From contig OZ257134.1 in the NCBI GenBank assembly GCA_965279065.1, positions 1,922,001-1,986,000 on the forward strand: 64,000 bases of DNA, in the 5' to 3' direction. Below are positions 34,118 through 43,722 of the stretch, piece by piece. This stretch comes from JAKAXS01 sp965279065. Lineage in GTDB: Bacteria; Pseudomonadota; Alphaproteobacteria; Rhizobiales; Hyphomicrobiaceae. Numbering within the stretch: the stretch's first letter is position 1; each line of letters opens with the position of its first letter. The notes under the pieces are model-generated. The model made no database searches and was not told where the DNA came from. It worked only from the letters and a program-made list of their open reading frames with translations. A program made the translations under genes and the position numbers.

Positions 34118-35068
34118 TTAGGCGGCTGCGACGTCCTCGATGATGAATTCCAGGCCTTCGCCGGACAGAGCGGCCTCAATCGCCGGATGGGCGTGCGCCA
34201 GGCGGCCCAGGAATTCCTGTTCGCGGCGCGTAAGATCGCTGAACTCGTTCATGCGCAGCGCCAGCCAGCGGGAGCTGCAGTCCTGCAACTCCTCGTTGGT
34301 CACGATCTCAAGCCGTTGCCGTTCCAGCCGCAGCAGCGCCAGCTCTTCACGGCTGATGTCGCGATGACCGTTGGCGTCGCCCGCCGTGGCCGCCAGGGCC
34401 TCCGTGCGTGCCGCCGTACCCTGCCCCAGCGAGCCCAGCATGCCGTGCGCCACAGCGCGCAACAGAAGGTCTGACCAGGCGGCCGGCCGCTCGCCCTCGA
34501 TGCAGCAGTCGATGTCGAACAAGGCGTTGGCTTCCGCCCGCGTGATGGCCAGGAACGCATCGCGCCCGACGGAGCACAGGATGCGGCGCACCGCTTCGCA
34601 GTCGGCCTCAGTCACGTGGCCGCGCGGCACGAACTGGTTGCCGGCCCGCAGCGGGCCCACCGCGTGCACCACGGCATGACGAACCTGGTCGAGCGCAAAG
34701 ATGGCCAGGCTCACCGGCGCCCAGCGCGACCGCTCCAGGATAGCCAGAAGAAGATCGAATTCGATGCGGCTGGCGACGTAGCCTTCCGTGGTGATCCAGC
34801 GCATGAGCCAGTTGGCATTGTCAGCGCTGACGTATCCGGCGGGCTCGGCATGATCGACGACGTGGTCGGTCAGCGCCGCGATGAAGAACGCGGCCCACGA
34901 GGCGTCCTGCACCCGCGCGGCATCCTGCAGGGCAAAAAGCATTTCCGCTTCGGCGCGGCCGATCGCACCTTCGGCACGGATCAGGTTGTCGATACGCCGG
35001 ACATCCGCTTCTTTAATGCTTCCACGTTTGGCGATCTGCTCGATCACCAGCGGCCTGAACCCGACCAT
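34118..35068 (-). CDS. Hypothetical helical protein with internal repeats, between pccB and pccA
   Basis: 316 residues, soluble, no signal peptide. At least three similar helical units can be seen, each a run like (G/Y).(I/V)..AD...I......EG(.)..R.E...L(F/L)A(I/L).(D/E): near residues 12-50 (GSIKEADVRRIDNLI), 77-112 (GYVSADNANWLMRWI) and 150-190 (GHVTEADCEAVRRIL). The pattern loosely recalls TerB-like or EF-hand-like helical pairs, without a convincing calcium loop. Neighbours are propionyl-CoA carboxylase genes on the same strand. Family not recognised with certainty. Confidence 0.6.
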   Translation of the reverse strand: MVGFRPLVIEQIAKRGSIKEADVRRIDNLIRAEGAIGRAEAEMLFALQDAARVQDASWAAFFIAALTDHVVDHAEPAGYVSADNANWLMRWITTEGYVASRIEFDLLLAILERSRWAPVSLAIFALDQVRHAVVHAVGPLRAGNQFVPRGHVTEADCEAVRRILCSVGRDAFLAITRAEANALFDIDCCIEGERPAAWSDLLLRAVAHGMLGSLGQGTAARTEALAATAGDANGHRDISREELALLRLERQRLEIVTNEELQDCSSRWLALRMNEFSDLTRREQEFLGRLAHAHPAIEAALSGEGLEFIIEDVAAA

Positions 35069-35208
35069 GCTACTGCTACCCTCATCACCGCACCACGGGA
35101 CCAGGATAGGAATCGGTCATTACTAATCGGCTAATGATCGCCACAAGATCGCCACAGAGTGGCCTGGCGGACTCGCAATTTTTCGCTGAAAGCACACCCG
35201 ACAAAGCA

Positions 35209-35237
35209 GAGAGCCGCACCTTTGCGGCGCGGCCCTC
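35209..35237 (-). terminator. Possible terminator hairpin
   Basis: GAGAGCCGC (35209-35217) pairs with GCGGCCCTC (35229-35237), with one G-U type pair, across an 11-base loop. It lies 24 bp beyond the stop of the gene at 35261-35605, but only a weak T-rich tract (TGCTTTG) follows on the minus strand. Confidence 0.45.
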
Positions 35238-35260
35238 ACGAGTTGTCTAGGCGATCGCGA

Positions 35261-35605
35261 TTAGCGGCCGACGCGGGGCGCCCACCAGACACGGCGCCAG
35301 CTGTCGTTACGCTCGCGGCGAATGTTGGCCGAGGCCCGATCCTGCATGTTCGTCAGGATGCGCCGCTCCTGCCGGTCCAGGTGGCCGTCGCTCTCGAAAG
35401 CGCGTTCCACCTTCTTGATGCGGCGCTGCTCGGCACGCAGCTTCATGCCCTCGCGCCACGTCACCGCGCCGCTGCGGCGGCCGTCTTCGATGCGGTCAGC
35501 CTGGCGATCCTGGCGCGCTTCGATGTTGCGCGAGCTGGCGGCGGAGGCGGAGGCGGCGCTGATCAGAACCAGGCCGGCGGCAGCGACGAAAGAAATCTTG
35601 CTCAT
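35261..35605 (-). CDS. Small secreted basic protein
   Basis: 114 residues with a clear signal peptide (SFVAAAGLVLISAASASA) and a highly charged mature chain rich in Arg and Glu (NIEARQDRQADRIEDG, RERNDSWRRVWWAPRVGR). The mature part is predicted to be one long helix or helical hairpin: QRRIKKVERAFESDGHLDRQ is an EF-hand-like turn found in small periplasmic proteins of alphaproteobacteria. Function unknown. No neighbour is functionally linked. Confidence 0.68.
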   Translation of the reverse strand: MSKISFVAAAGLVLISAASASAASSRNIEARQDRQADRIEDGRRSGAVTWREGMKLRAEQRRIKKVERAFESDGHLDRQERRILTNMQDRASANIRRERNDSWRRVWWAPRVGR

Positions 35606-35740
35606 GATACGTGATCCCGGTGTGTTGTTTGTCCTTCAGCCAGAGTGTCTGGCTGACGGGCGCCAATATGCGACCGGCCTCTTGAACGCGATCTGAAGCC
35701 CCGGGTTACCTGCCGTTCATCTTCCGGCCGTCGCCCAGCC

Positions 35741-35773
35741 ACAAACGAAAGCGGGCGCCTTGCAGCGCCCGCT
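35741..35773 (-). terminator. Rho-independent terminator after the Cys/His-rich small gene
   Basis: AGCGGGCGC (35750-35758) pairs with GCGCCCGCT (35765-35773) across 6 bases; on the minus strand TTTCGTTTGT follows. It lies about 20 bp beyond the stop of the gene at 35794-36024. Confidence 0.75.
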
Positions 35774-35793
35774 CCCGCTCAATCTGTCGAATT

Positions 35794-36024
35794 TTAGTGG
35801 TGATGGTGACGATGGCCACGGCAGACCACCTTGCAACGACGCTTGAAGCCCCAACCCTTGCAAACGCGGCGGCAACGATGACTGGCCTTCTCCACGAGGC
35901 TCTGGCTCGCGAGCGACTGCGACTTGAGCGCCTGCCCTACGGCAGGCGCGGCGTTAGCGGACGAGGCCATCAGCCCGGCGCTCAGGACGAGGGCAGCAGC
36001 AGGTATCAGAACGAAACGCTTCAT
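35794..36024 (-). CDS. Small secreted Cys/Arg-rich protein with histidine tail
   Basis: 76 residues: signal peptide (RFVLIPAAALVLSAGLMASS, processed near SANA), a short helical part, then a cysteine pair array CRRVCKGWGFKRRCKVVC and a C-terminal HRHHHH run. Four Cys plus six His in 30 residues suggest metal binding or a disulfide-stabilised antimicrobial-like fold. The ATG at 36024 has GGGAGA upstream; a longer frame upstream lacks support. It has its own terminator. Function unknown. Confidence 0.7.
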   Translation of the reverse strand: MKRFVLIPAAALVLSAGLMASSANAAPAVGQALKSQSLASQSLVEKASHRCRRVCKGWGFKRRCKVVCRGHRHHHH

Positions 36025-36186
36025 CTTGTTTCTCCCATGCGACTTTTGCGACGAACATCTGCCGCACAGACGAAGCTCGTCTTTCCACATCCGGTCCCCA
36101 ACCGCACGGCAAAGCCACGAAAAGCCCATGAAGATGAACTTGTCATGAATGAGCCGACAGGAAGAAAGTCCTCTATACAGCCGGCA

Positions 36187-37719
<1,533 letters not shown>

Positions 37720-37963
37720 GTGTGATTTCCCTGTCAGATCGACCTGCCCTGGCGGCCGGCTCCGCGAAGCGAAGTCGCCAGGGCCACAAAATAAAGCAAG
37801 CTTCCTAGCACGCACGCCGCCGGGCGCAAACGGTCGGGTTGGCGCATTAACTCTACCCATGCGGTCCGCCTTGTGGCCTGTCCTGTCTCCAATCTGCCCT
37901 TGCCTGCCCCGTCCCAGTCGTGCGAGCCAGAACCCGGAGCGAGGACGAATACGGGACAGGGAC

Positions 37964-38992
37964 ATGGGCGAACCACTGCAGCTGACGGCGCTGATCGAGA
38001 CGGTAAACGCCGGCGGCACGCTCAGCGCCGATGAAATGCAGTTTGCGCTGGAGCAGATGACGGCCGGCGCCCTGCCGCCCACCGACATGGGCGCATTCCT
38101 GCTGCGCCTGCGCGAGCGCGGCGAGACCGTCGAGGAGGTCACCGGCGCCGCCCGGCTGCTGCGGTCGCGCATGACGACCGTCACCGCTCCCGCCGGCACC
38201 ATCGATATCGTCGGCACCGGCGGCGACGGCCACCACACCTATAACGTGTCCACCTGCGCCGCCTTCGTCGCGGCCGGCGCCGGCGCCCGCGTCGCTAAGC
38301 ACGGCAACCGCTCGGTCTCGTCCCTCTCCGGCGCATCGGACGTCCTTGCAGCCCTCGGCGTGAAACTCGACGTGCCGCCCTCCGTCATCGAACGCGCCAT
38401 TGCCGAAGCCGGCGTCGGCTTCATGTGGGCGCCCATGCATCACCCGCCGATGAAGGTCTGGGCCCCCATCCGCGCCGAGCTTGGCGTGCGCACCCTCTTC
38501 AACGTGCTTGGCCCCATCTGCAATCCCGCCAACGTCAAGCGCCAGCTCGTCGGTGTCTACGAGCGTCGTTGGCTGGAACCGCTGGCCGACGTGCTGGGCA
38601 ACCTCGGCAGCGAACACGCCTGGGTCGTGCACGGCAACGACGGCATGGACGAACTGTCGACCACCGGCCCGACCACGATCGCCGAGCTGAAGCATGGCAG
38701 CGTCCGCGTCTTCGACATCACGCCCGAAGACGTCGAACTGCCGCGCGCCACCGTTACCGACCTGAAGGGCGGTGATGCCGCCGTCAACGCCGCCGCCCTG
38801 CGCCGCGTGCTGGAGGGCGACCGCGGGCCCTACCGTGACATCGTCATGCTCAACGCCGCCGCGGCCCTGGTCGTCGGCGGCCAGGCGAACGATCTTCACG
38901 ACGGCCTGTTCCTGGCCGGCGAGGCCATCGCTAGCGGCGACGCTCTGGCCGCCCTCGACGGCCTGATCAGCATCACCAACGCCCCGGCCTGA
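37964..38992 (+). CDS. trpD: Anthranilate phosphoribosyltransferase
   Basis: 342 residues; catalyses anthranilate + PRPP to phosphoribosylanthranilate in tryptophan synthesis. PRPP-site motif DIVGTGGDGHHTYNVST near residue 78, KHGNRSVSSLSGASDVL near 105, the anthranilate-site region MWAPMHHPPMKVWAPIRAEL and HGNDGMDEL are all present. The ATG at 37964 is chosen; the upstream frame overlaps the divergent pccB gene. No other trp gene is adjacent, although the usual neighbour in many alphaproteobacteria is trpC. Confidence 0.94.
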   Translation: MGEPLQLTALIETVNAGGTLSADEMQFALEQMTAGALPPTDMGAFLLRLRERGETVEEVTGAARLLRSRMTTVTAPAGTIDIVGTGGDGHHTYNVSTCAAFVAAGAGARVAKHGNRSVSSLSGASDVLAALGVKLDVPPSVIERAIAEAGVGFMWAPMHHPPMKVWAPIRAELGVRTLFNVLGPICNPANVKRQLVGVYERRWLEPLADVLGNLGSEHAWVVHGNDGMDELSTTGPTTIAELKHGSVRVFDITPEDVELPRATVTDLKGGDAAVNAAALRRVLEGDRGPYRDIVMLNAAAALVVGGQANDLHDGLFLAGEAIASGDALAALDGLISITNAPA

Positions 38993-39097
38993 TCGCGAAC
39001 CGTCTGGTCAATCGCCCGGCCCCGTGATGAACTCCGCCGCAAGCCGTCGCCCGGATGTGCCCCGACGTGCCTTAGGACAGTGCCCAGGATAGTGACC

Positions 39098-39493
39098 ATG
39101 CCGATCACCGCACTCTATGCCTCGCTGCTCGCCGCCCTGTTCATTCTGCTGTCCGTCCGGGTCATCGCCCAGCGCCGCGAAGCCCGCGTCGAGATCGGCC
39201 CTGGTGAGAGCAAGGAACTCCTGCGTCGCATGCGCGTGCATGCCAACTTCGCCGAGTACGTCCCCTTCGCCCTCGTGCTGCTTGCCCTCGCCGAAAGCCT
39301 CAAGGTGCCGCCACCCCTCCTGCACCTCGTCGGGCTGCTGCTGGTCGTAAGCCGCGTCGTGCACGCCTACGGTCTGTCGCAGAACCCCCACAACATGCGG
39401 CTGCGCACCTGGGGAATGATATTGACGTTCGCTGCAATCGCCTTCGCCGCCCTGTTCTGCTTCGGCTTCGGCGTGTTCTACCTGATCGTGTGA
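39098..39493 (+). CDS. MAPEG-family membrane protein
   Basis: 131 residues with four hydrophobic segments, typical of the MAPEG superfamily (membrane-associated proteins in eicosanoid and glutathione metabolism): LYASLLAALFILLSVRVIAQR, then LLRRMRVHANFAEYVPFAL carrying the conserved Arg and Asn-Phe-x-Glu-Tyr pattern, and HAYGLSQNPHNMRLRTWG. Probable glutathione-linked inner-membrane enzyme; substrate unknown. AGGA precedes the ATG. Its stop codon abuts the stop codon of the convergent ratA gene with no spacer. Confidence 0.85.
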   Translation: MPITALYASLLAALFILLSVRVIAQRREARVEIGPGESKELLRRMRVHANFAEYVPFALVLLALAESLKVPPPLLHLVGLLLVVSRVVHAYGLSQNPHNMRLRTWGMILTFAAIAFAALFCFGFGVFYLIV

Positions 39494-39961
39494 TCAGGCC
39501 TGCGCCGCCGGCAGCGCCGGGCCATACACCTGCCGGGCGCGTTCCTCGAAGGCTTCGCTGAAGCGGCGGAAGGCTTTGTCGAACAGGGCGCCCATCAGCA
39601 TTCCGAGCATGATCGAGCGAAATTCATAGTCGATATAGAAGTGCACGTCGCTGCCCGCACCCGCCTGCTGGAAACGCCAGCGGTTGACCAGCCGGCTGAA
39701 CGGCCCGTCGAGATACTCCACGAGAATGCTGGGATCGCCCGGCATCAGCGTCACGCGCGTGCGGAAGCTTTCCTTGATCGTCTTGTAGCCGACGCTCATC
39801 GTGGCGATGATGATCGCCTTGTCTCCGTCCTCCTCCCGGCTCTCGACGTGCAGCCCTTCGCACAGCGGCAGGAATTGCGGATACGCCTCCACGTCGGCGA
39901 CGATCTCGTACATCTGCCGCGCGCTGTAGGGCACCCTCCGCGTCGTCTCGAATTTCGGCAC
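39494..39961 (-). CDS. ratA: RatA/COQ10-like START-domain protein
   Basis: 155-residue polyketide-cyclase/START-type domain, recognised by FETTRRVPYSARQMYEIVADVEAYPQFLPLC (in part), FSRLVNRWRF and FEERARQVYG. Alphaproteobacterial members resemble the ubiquinone-binding COQ10 protein and are called RatA for an E. coli homologue linked to ribosome association. It follows lipA by 11 bp on the same strand, the usual order. It starts with GTG. Its exact function here, ubiquinone chaperone or ribosome factor, is unresolved. Confidence 0.87.
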   Translation of the reverse strand: MPKFETTRRVPYSARQMYEIVADVEAYPQFLPLCEGLHVESREEDGDKAIIIATMSVGYKTIKESFRTRVTLMPGDPSILVEYLDGPFSRLVNRWRFQQAGAGSDVHFYIDYEFRSIMLGMLMGALFDKAFRRFSEAFEERARQVYGPALPAAQA

Positions 39962-39972
39962 GCGCTCTCCTG

Positions 39973-40920
39973 CTAGATCGCGTTCCGCGCAGCCTTGAGC
40001 CGCGCGAAATCCGCATCCGCATGATGCGAGGAGCGGGTCAGGGGGCTCGACGCCACCAGCAGGAAGCCCTTGGCCATGCCAATGCGGCGATAGCTCTCGA
40101 ACTCGTCCGGCGGCACGAAACGGGCGATGGCTGCATGCTTCGGCGTCGGCTGCAGATACTGTCCGATGGTCAGGAAGTCCACGCCCGCCGCGCGCAGATC
40201 ATCCATCACCTGCAGCACCTCTTCGCGCTTCTCCCCCAGCCCGAGCATGATGCCGGATTTCGTGAACGTGCTCGGCTGCAACTCCTTTGCCCGCTGCAAC
40301 AGGCGCAGCGAATGGAAATAGCGCGCTCCCGGCCGGATCGCCAGGTAGAGCGACGGCACCGTCTCCAGGTTGTGATTGAAGACATCAGGCCGGGCCGCCA
40401 TTACCGTCTCGATGGCCCCATCCTTGCGCAGGAAGTCGGGCGTCAGGATCTCCACCGTGGTCTGCGGCGCCGCGACGCGCAGTGCGGCGATCGTTTCGGC
40501 GAAATGCCCCGCACCGCCATCCGCGAGGTCGTCGCGATCAACCGACGTGATCACCACGTGGCGCAGCCCCAGCTTGGCGACGGCGTCCGCCACGTCCCGC
40601 GGTTCGTCGGCATTGAGCGCCTTTGGCATGCCAGTGCGCACGTTGCAGAAGCCGCAGGCCCGCGTGCACGTGTCGCCCATGATCATCATCGTAGCGTGCC
40701 GCTGTGACCAGCACTCGCTGAGATTGGGGCAACCCGCCTCTTCGCACACTGTCGTCAGGCCGTGCTGACGAACGATGCTGCGCGTCTCGGCAACGACCGA
40801 GCCCGCCGCCAGCTTGACGCGCAGCCACTCCGGACGCGGCAGGCGCGGGGTATCGGGCCGCGCCGCCTTTTCCGGATGCCGTGCCGAACCCCTGTTTCGC
40901 GTATCGAGAACGGTGACCAA
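39973..40920 (-). CDS. lipA: Lipoyl synthase (radical SAM)
   Basis: 315 residues from a TTG start at 40920 that has GAGG upstream and lines up with the family N-terminus (VTVLDTRN). The auxiliary Fe-S cluster motif CEEAGCPNLSEC and the radical-SAM motif CTRACGFCNVRTG are intact, and the C-terminus has the conserved arginine-serine SSPLTRSSHHAD. It inserts two sulfurs into octanoylated lipoyl domains. An ATG-started frame 49 codons longer exists but would be unusual. Downstream is ratA; upstream, where pdhC and lpd often lie, there are a GlsB gene and lipoprotein genes. Confidence 0.92.
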   Translation of the reverse strand: MVTVLDTRNRGSARHPEKAARPDTPRLPRPEWLRVKLAAGSVVAETRSIVRQHGLTTVCEEAGCPNLSECWSQRHATMMIMGDTCTRACGFCNVRTGMPKALNADEPRDVADAVAKLGLRHVVITSVDRDDLADGGAGHFAETIAALRVAAPQTTVEILTPDFLRKDGAIETVMAARPDVFNHNLETVPSLYLAIRPGARYFHSLRLLQRAKELQPSTFTKSGIMLGLGEKREEVLQVMDDLRAAGVDFLTIGQYLQPTPKHAAIARFVPPDEFESYRRIGMAKGFLLVASSPLTRSSHHADADFARLKAARNAI

Positions 40921-41026
40921 GCCAACCTCGGGCAAAAAGTGCGCGCCAGACACCGGCGCCTTAGCAACATGGCCCGTAACATATGCCCCATCAAGGGCGA
41001 ACCAAAGCCGCTTGGACTTTCGCCTT

Positions 41027-41281
41027 TCAGGCGATGATGCGTGCCACGATGATAACCAAGATCGCACCGATGGTGGCCGTCACGATCTGGCTGACCATTT
41101 CATTGCGGATACCCAGATTGAGGCCGAGGGCATTGAGCAGGAAGCCGCCGACGAAGGCACCGATCACGCCGCTGACGAGCCATGTAACGAGCCCGCCGCC
41201 GCCGACAACGATCGAGGCGAGGAAGCCCGCGAGCAATCCGATCAGGCAAAAAATCACGAGCGATCGCGTCTGTTCGTTCAT
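41027..41281 (-). CDS. GlsB/YeaQ/YmgE-type stress membrane protein
   Basis: 84 residues, three hydrophobic segments rich in glycine (FCLIGLLAGFLASIVVGGGG, SGVIGAFVGGFLLNALGL, VTATIGAILVIIVARII). The transglycosylase-associated protein family has this size and pattern; members are induced by stress, function unclear. It lies between lipA and a lipoprotein gene on the same strand. Confidence 0.86.
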   Translation of the reverse strand: MNEQTRSLVIFCLIGLLAGFLASIVVGGGGLVTWLVSGVIGAFVGGFLLNALGLNLGIRNEMVSQIVTATIGAILVIIVARIIA

Positions 41282-41323
41282 GCGTGCCCCCGAACCTTAT
41301 CGCAATTCACCGCGACGCGCTGC

Positions 41324-41626
41324 TTAGACGTGGCAGCGCGAACCGAGATACTGACCCAGAAAGCGATTGTAGTCGTCGGCATCTTGCTTCTGGCTGGCCG
41401 ACAGCTTCTTGCCCGCGTTCTGAGCTTCGACGGACGCCTGCGCGCCCTTGCGATCGAGCTTGTTGAGCTTCTCGCGAATGGATCCACAGCTTTCGCCCGC
41501 CGGCAGCGCCGAAGCACCCGGATCGCCGCCCGCGCTGGTTGCGCCCTCGCAACCGCCTAGGGCCACGAGCAACGAAACCGCAAGCAATGCCTTTACGCTC
41601 TTGAGACCCACCGCTGCCTGTCTCAC
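41324..41626 (-). CDS. Small lipoprotein
   Basis: 100 residues from the GTG at 41626, which has GGAGGG six bases upstream. A signal sequence (KALLAVSLLVALGG) ends in a lipobox, ALGGC, so it is a lipoprotein. The mature part is a short helical, charged segment with two further cysteines (ESCGSI and SRCHV). Function unknown. A longer frame upstream gives no recognisable extension. Forms part of the stretch that replaces pdhC-lpd. Confidence 0.68.
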   Translation of the reverse strand: MRQAAVGLKSVKALLAVSLLVALGGCEGATSAGGDPGASALPAGESCGSIREKLNKLDRKGAQASVEAQNAGKKLSASQKQDADDYNRFLGQYLGSRCHV

Positions 41627-41815
41627 TCGCGCCCTCCAAACCTCAGAGAACCAATCTTGTGCTTTGATCACACCATCGGCCGCGCCGCAACCCCGCTGAG
41701 GCAAGGTGTGGCGATGTTGCCGCATGATCAACGCCGCTAGATCACTAGGATATCGCGCAACTCCGCGAGCCCACAAAGAGTTGCAGCCAATCCGTGTCCA
41801 TCATGGCACGCGTGT

Positions 41816-42169
41816 CTATTGCGCCGGTGCCGCGGCAGCGGCTGGCGCGGCGGCCTGAACCGTCTGCGGCGCGCATTTTGCCTGGAATTCGTTGTTCGCC
41901 TTGTTGAGTTGGTCAGCCTTGACGAGATCCGCCGTCGTCATCTTGTACTTCTTGTTGGCGGCCTTCTCGATCTTCTCCGCGATGCCTTCGCGCCGCAGTT
42001 CGTCGATGTGCGCCACCAGCGGAGCACACGTCGGGTCGGCCTTCGCCTGCTGCGGCTGGCCATTCACCGACGAGGTCGCAAGGTCGGAACTCAGCGTCCC
42101 GTCCGCCGCGCAACCCGCCAGGGCCGCCATGAACATCACCGCCGCTGTCGAACTAACGAACTTTTGCAT
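41816..42169 (-). CDS. Small lipoprotein
   Basis: 117 residues starting with ATG at 42169. The signal sequence FVSSTAAVMFMAALAGC ends in a lipobox (LAGC). The mature chain contains two cysteines (PTCAPLVA and QAKCAPQ) separated by a helical charged segment, AEKIEKAANKKYKM, and ends in an Ala/Pro-rich tail. Unrecognised family; similar in size and make-up to the neighbouring lipoprotein at 41324-41626, possibly distantly related. Confidence 0.68.
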   Translation of the reverse strand: MQKFVSSTAAVMFMAALAGCAADGTLSSDLATSSVNGQPQQAKADPTCAPLVAHIDELRREGIAEKIEKAANKKYKMTTADLVKADQLNKANNEFQAKCAPQTVQAAAPAAAAAPAQ

Positions 42170-42330
42170 TTCCAGTACCCCCAGGAACGAATCACAGCTT
42201 CCGCACGATTCCACTGAGTCTGGAAAATCACCGGAGGCGGAGCAACCCCGCCGGAGTGGACATCCCTGGTCCGAAAGGCATTGACACCCCCCGAATCTGT
42301 GGATGGATCAGCCGATGTCACACTCGGCCA

Positions 42331-43722
42331 TCACAAGCGGCCCTGCCCCACTAGGCGCAGCGCCTTGGCGGCCACCTCGCCCGCGTCTGGCAGGACGAGA
42401 GCCTCGAGATTTACCGCATACGGCACCGGCGTATCGGCCGCCGCCAGGCGCACCGGCGCCGCTTTGAGGGATCCGAACGCCGCGCTGCAAACTCCGGCGC
42501 TGATCTCCGCGCCGATCGAACAGGCCGCGATCGTATCGTCGATCGTCAACAACCGCCCCGTTTTCCGCACCGACGCCAGCACGGCCGCGATGTCGAGCGG
42601 CCGGAGCGTTCGAAGGTCGACCACTTCGGCGCTGATGCCCGAAGCTTCGAGCTCCATAGCGGCCTCGAGAGCGACGCTCACACCCTGCCCATATGCGACG
42701 ATCGTCACGGCGTCGCCCGCACGCGCGATGCGGGCCTTACCGATCGGCACGGTGAAGGCATCGTCGTCCGGAACCGGCCCGGTCGTCTCATACAGCGCGT
42801 CGGCTTCCAGAACGATCACCGGATCAGGGTCGATGATCGCTGCCCGCATCAGGCCCTTGGCACACGCCGGCGTCGCCGGGCAGACCACCTTCAACCCCGG
42901 CACGGCGGCAAACCATGCGGCCAGGCTGACGTTGTGCATGGGCCCGGCACCCGGCCAACGCCCGTTGCGCCCGCGCAGCACGATCGGCACGCCGAGCCGC
43001 CCACCCGACCGGTAGCGCGCCTTGGCCGCGCTCGAGACGATCGGATCGATGGCCTGGAGCGCCAGGGCCCACGCCGTGACTTCCACGACGGGCTTCAGCC
43101 CCGCCATCGCCGCGCCCACCGCCAGCCCGACAACGGCATGCGGCGTGATGGGCGTGCCGACGACGCGGCGATCCCCGAACGCCTCGGCCAGGCCCTTCAC
43201 CACCGCCGAGCAGCGGCCGAAATCGGCGACGCCTTCGCCGATGACGAAGACGTCCGGGTCCTGCCGCATCTGGGCCGCCAGACCCGAACCGAGCGCTTCG
43301 GCAAAACTCATCTCGCTGGCGCTCAGCGGCCCAGCCTCCGCATCCGGCCCGGCACGGTGCTCGTCTGGCGTCGCGTCCGGCGTGCTCGGTTGCGTCGGCG
43401 TCGACTGCGCCAACTTACCCGGCGTCGCCGCATTTGCCTTCAGGCGCGCGATCGGCGTCCCGGCCGCCAGCAGGTCCGGTCCCGCCGGCACGACCAGCGT
43501 GTCGACGACCGCCCTGGTGTCGGCCTCGATCTCCATCGTGACGTTGTCGGCGGCAACCTCGGCCAGGATGTCGCCCTCGCCGACGATCTGCCCCGCCGTC
43601 ACGAACCAGCGCACGACCGCGGCGCGATCCACCGTCTGTGACAGCCGCGGCATGACCACGTCGACGCCGTCATCGGTGCCCGATGTGGACGCTGCGGCTG
43701 AACTGGATCCCGCAATCATCAT
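42331..43722 (-). CDS. Degenerate pyruvate dehydrogenase E1 beta-like protein with lipoyl-like domain
   Basis: 463 residues. Residues about 20-95 form a lipoyl-type domain and about 135-455 an E1 beta transketolase domain, the layout of alphaproteobacterial PdhB. Two key residues are missing. In the lipoyl domain the usual DKA(T)ME motif is ADNVTMEIEA, so the lysine that carries lipoate is Asn. In the E1 part the motif TPITEH reads TPITPH, so the glutamate that activates the thiamine diphosphate aminopyrimidine is Pro. The block GPMHNVSLAAWF keeps the active-site histidine. The frame is intact, overlapping the alpha-like gene by 4 bp. It may be a non-catalytic or repurposed paralogue. Confidence 0.8.
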   Translation of the reverse strand: MMIAGSSSAAASTSGTDDGVDVVMPRLSQTVDRAAVVRWFVTAGQIVGEGDILAEVAADNVTMEIEADTRAVVDTLVVPAGPDLLAAGTPIARLKANAATPGKLAQSTPTQPSTPDATPDEHRAGPDAEAGPLSASEMSFAEALGSGLAAQMRQDPDVFVIGEGVADFGRCSAVVKGLAEAFGDRRVVGTPITPHAVVGLAVGAAMAGLKPVVEVTAWALALQAIDPIVSSAAKARYRSGGRLGVPIVLRGRNGRWPGAGPMHNVSLAAWFAAVPGLKVVCPATPACAKGLMRAAIIDPDPVIVLEADALYETTGPVPDDDAFTVPIGKARIARAGDAVTIVAYGQGVSVALEAAMELEASGISAEVVDLRTLRPLDIAAVLASVRKTGRLLTIDDTIAACSIGAEISAGVCSAAFGSLKAAPVRLAAADTPVPYAVNLEALVLPDAGEVAAKALRLVGQGRL

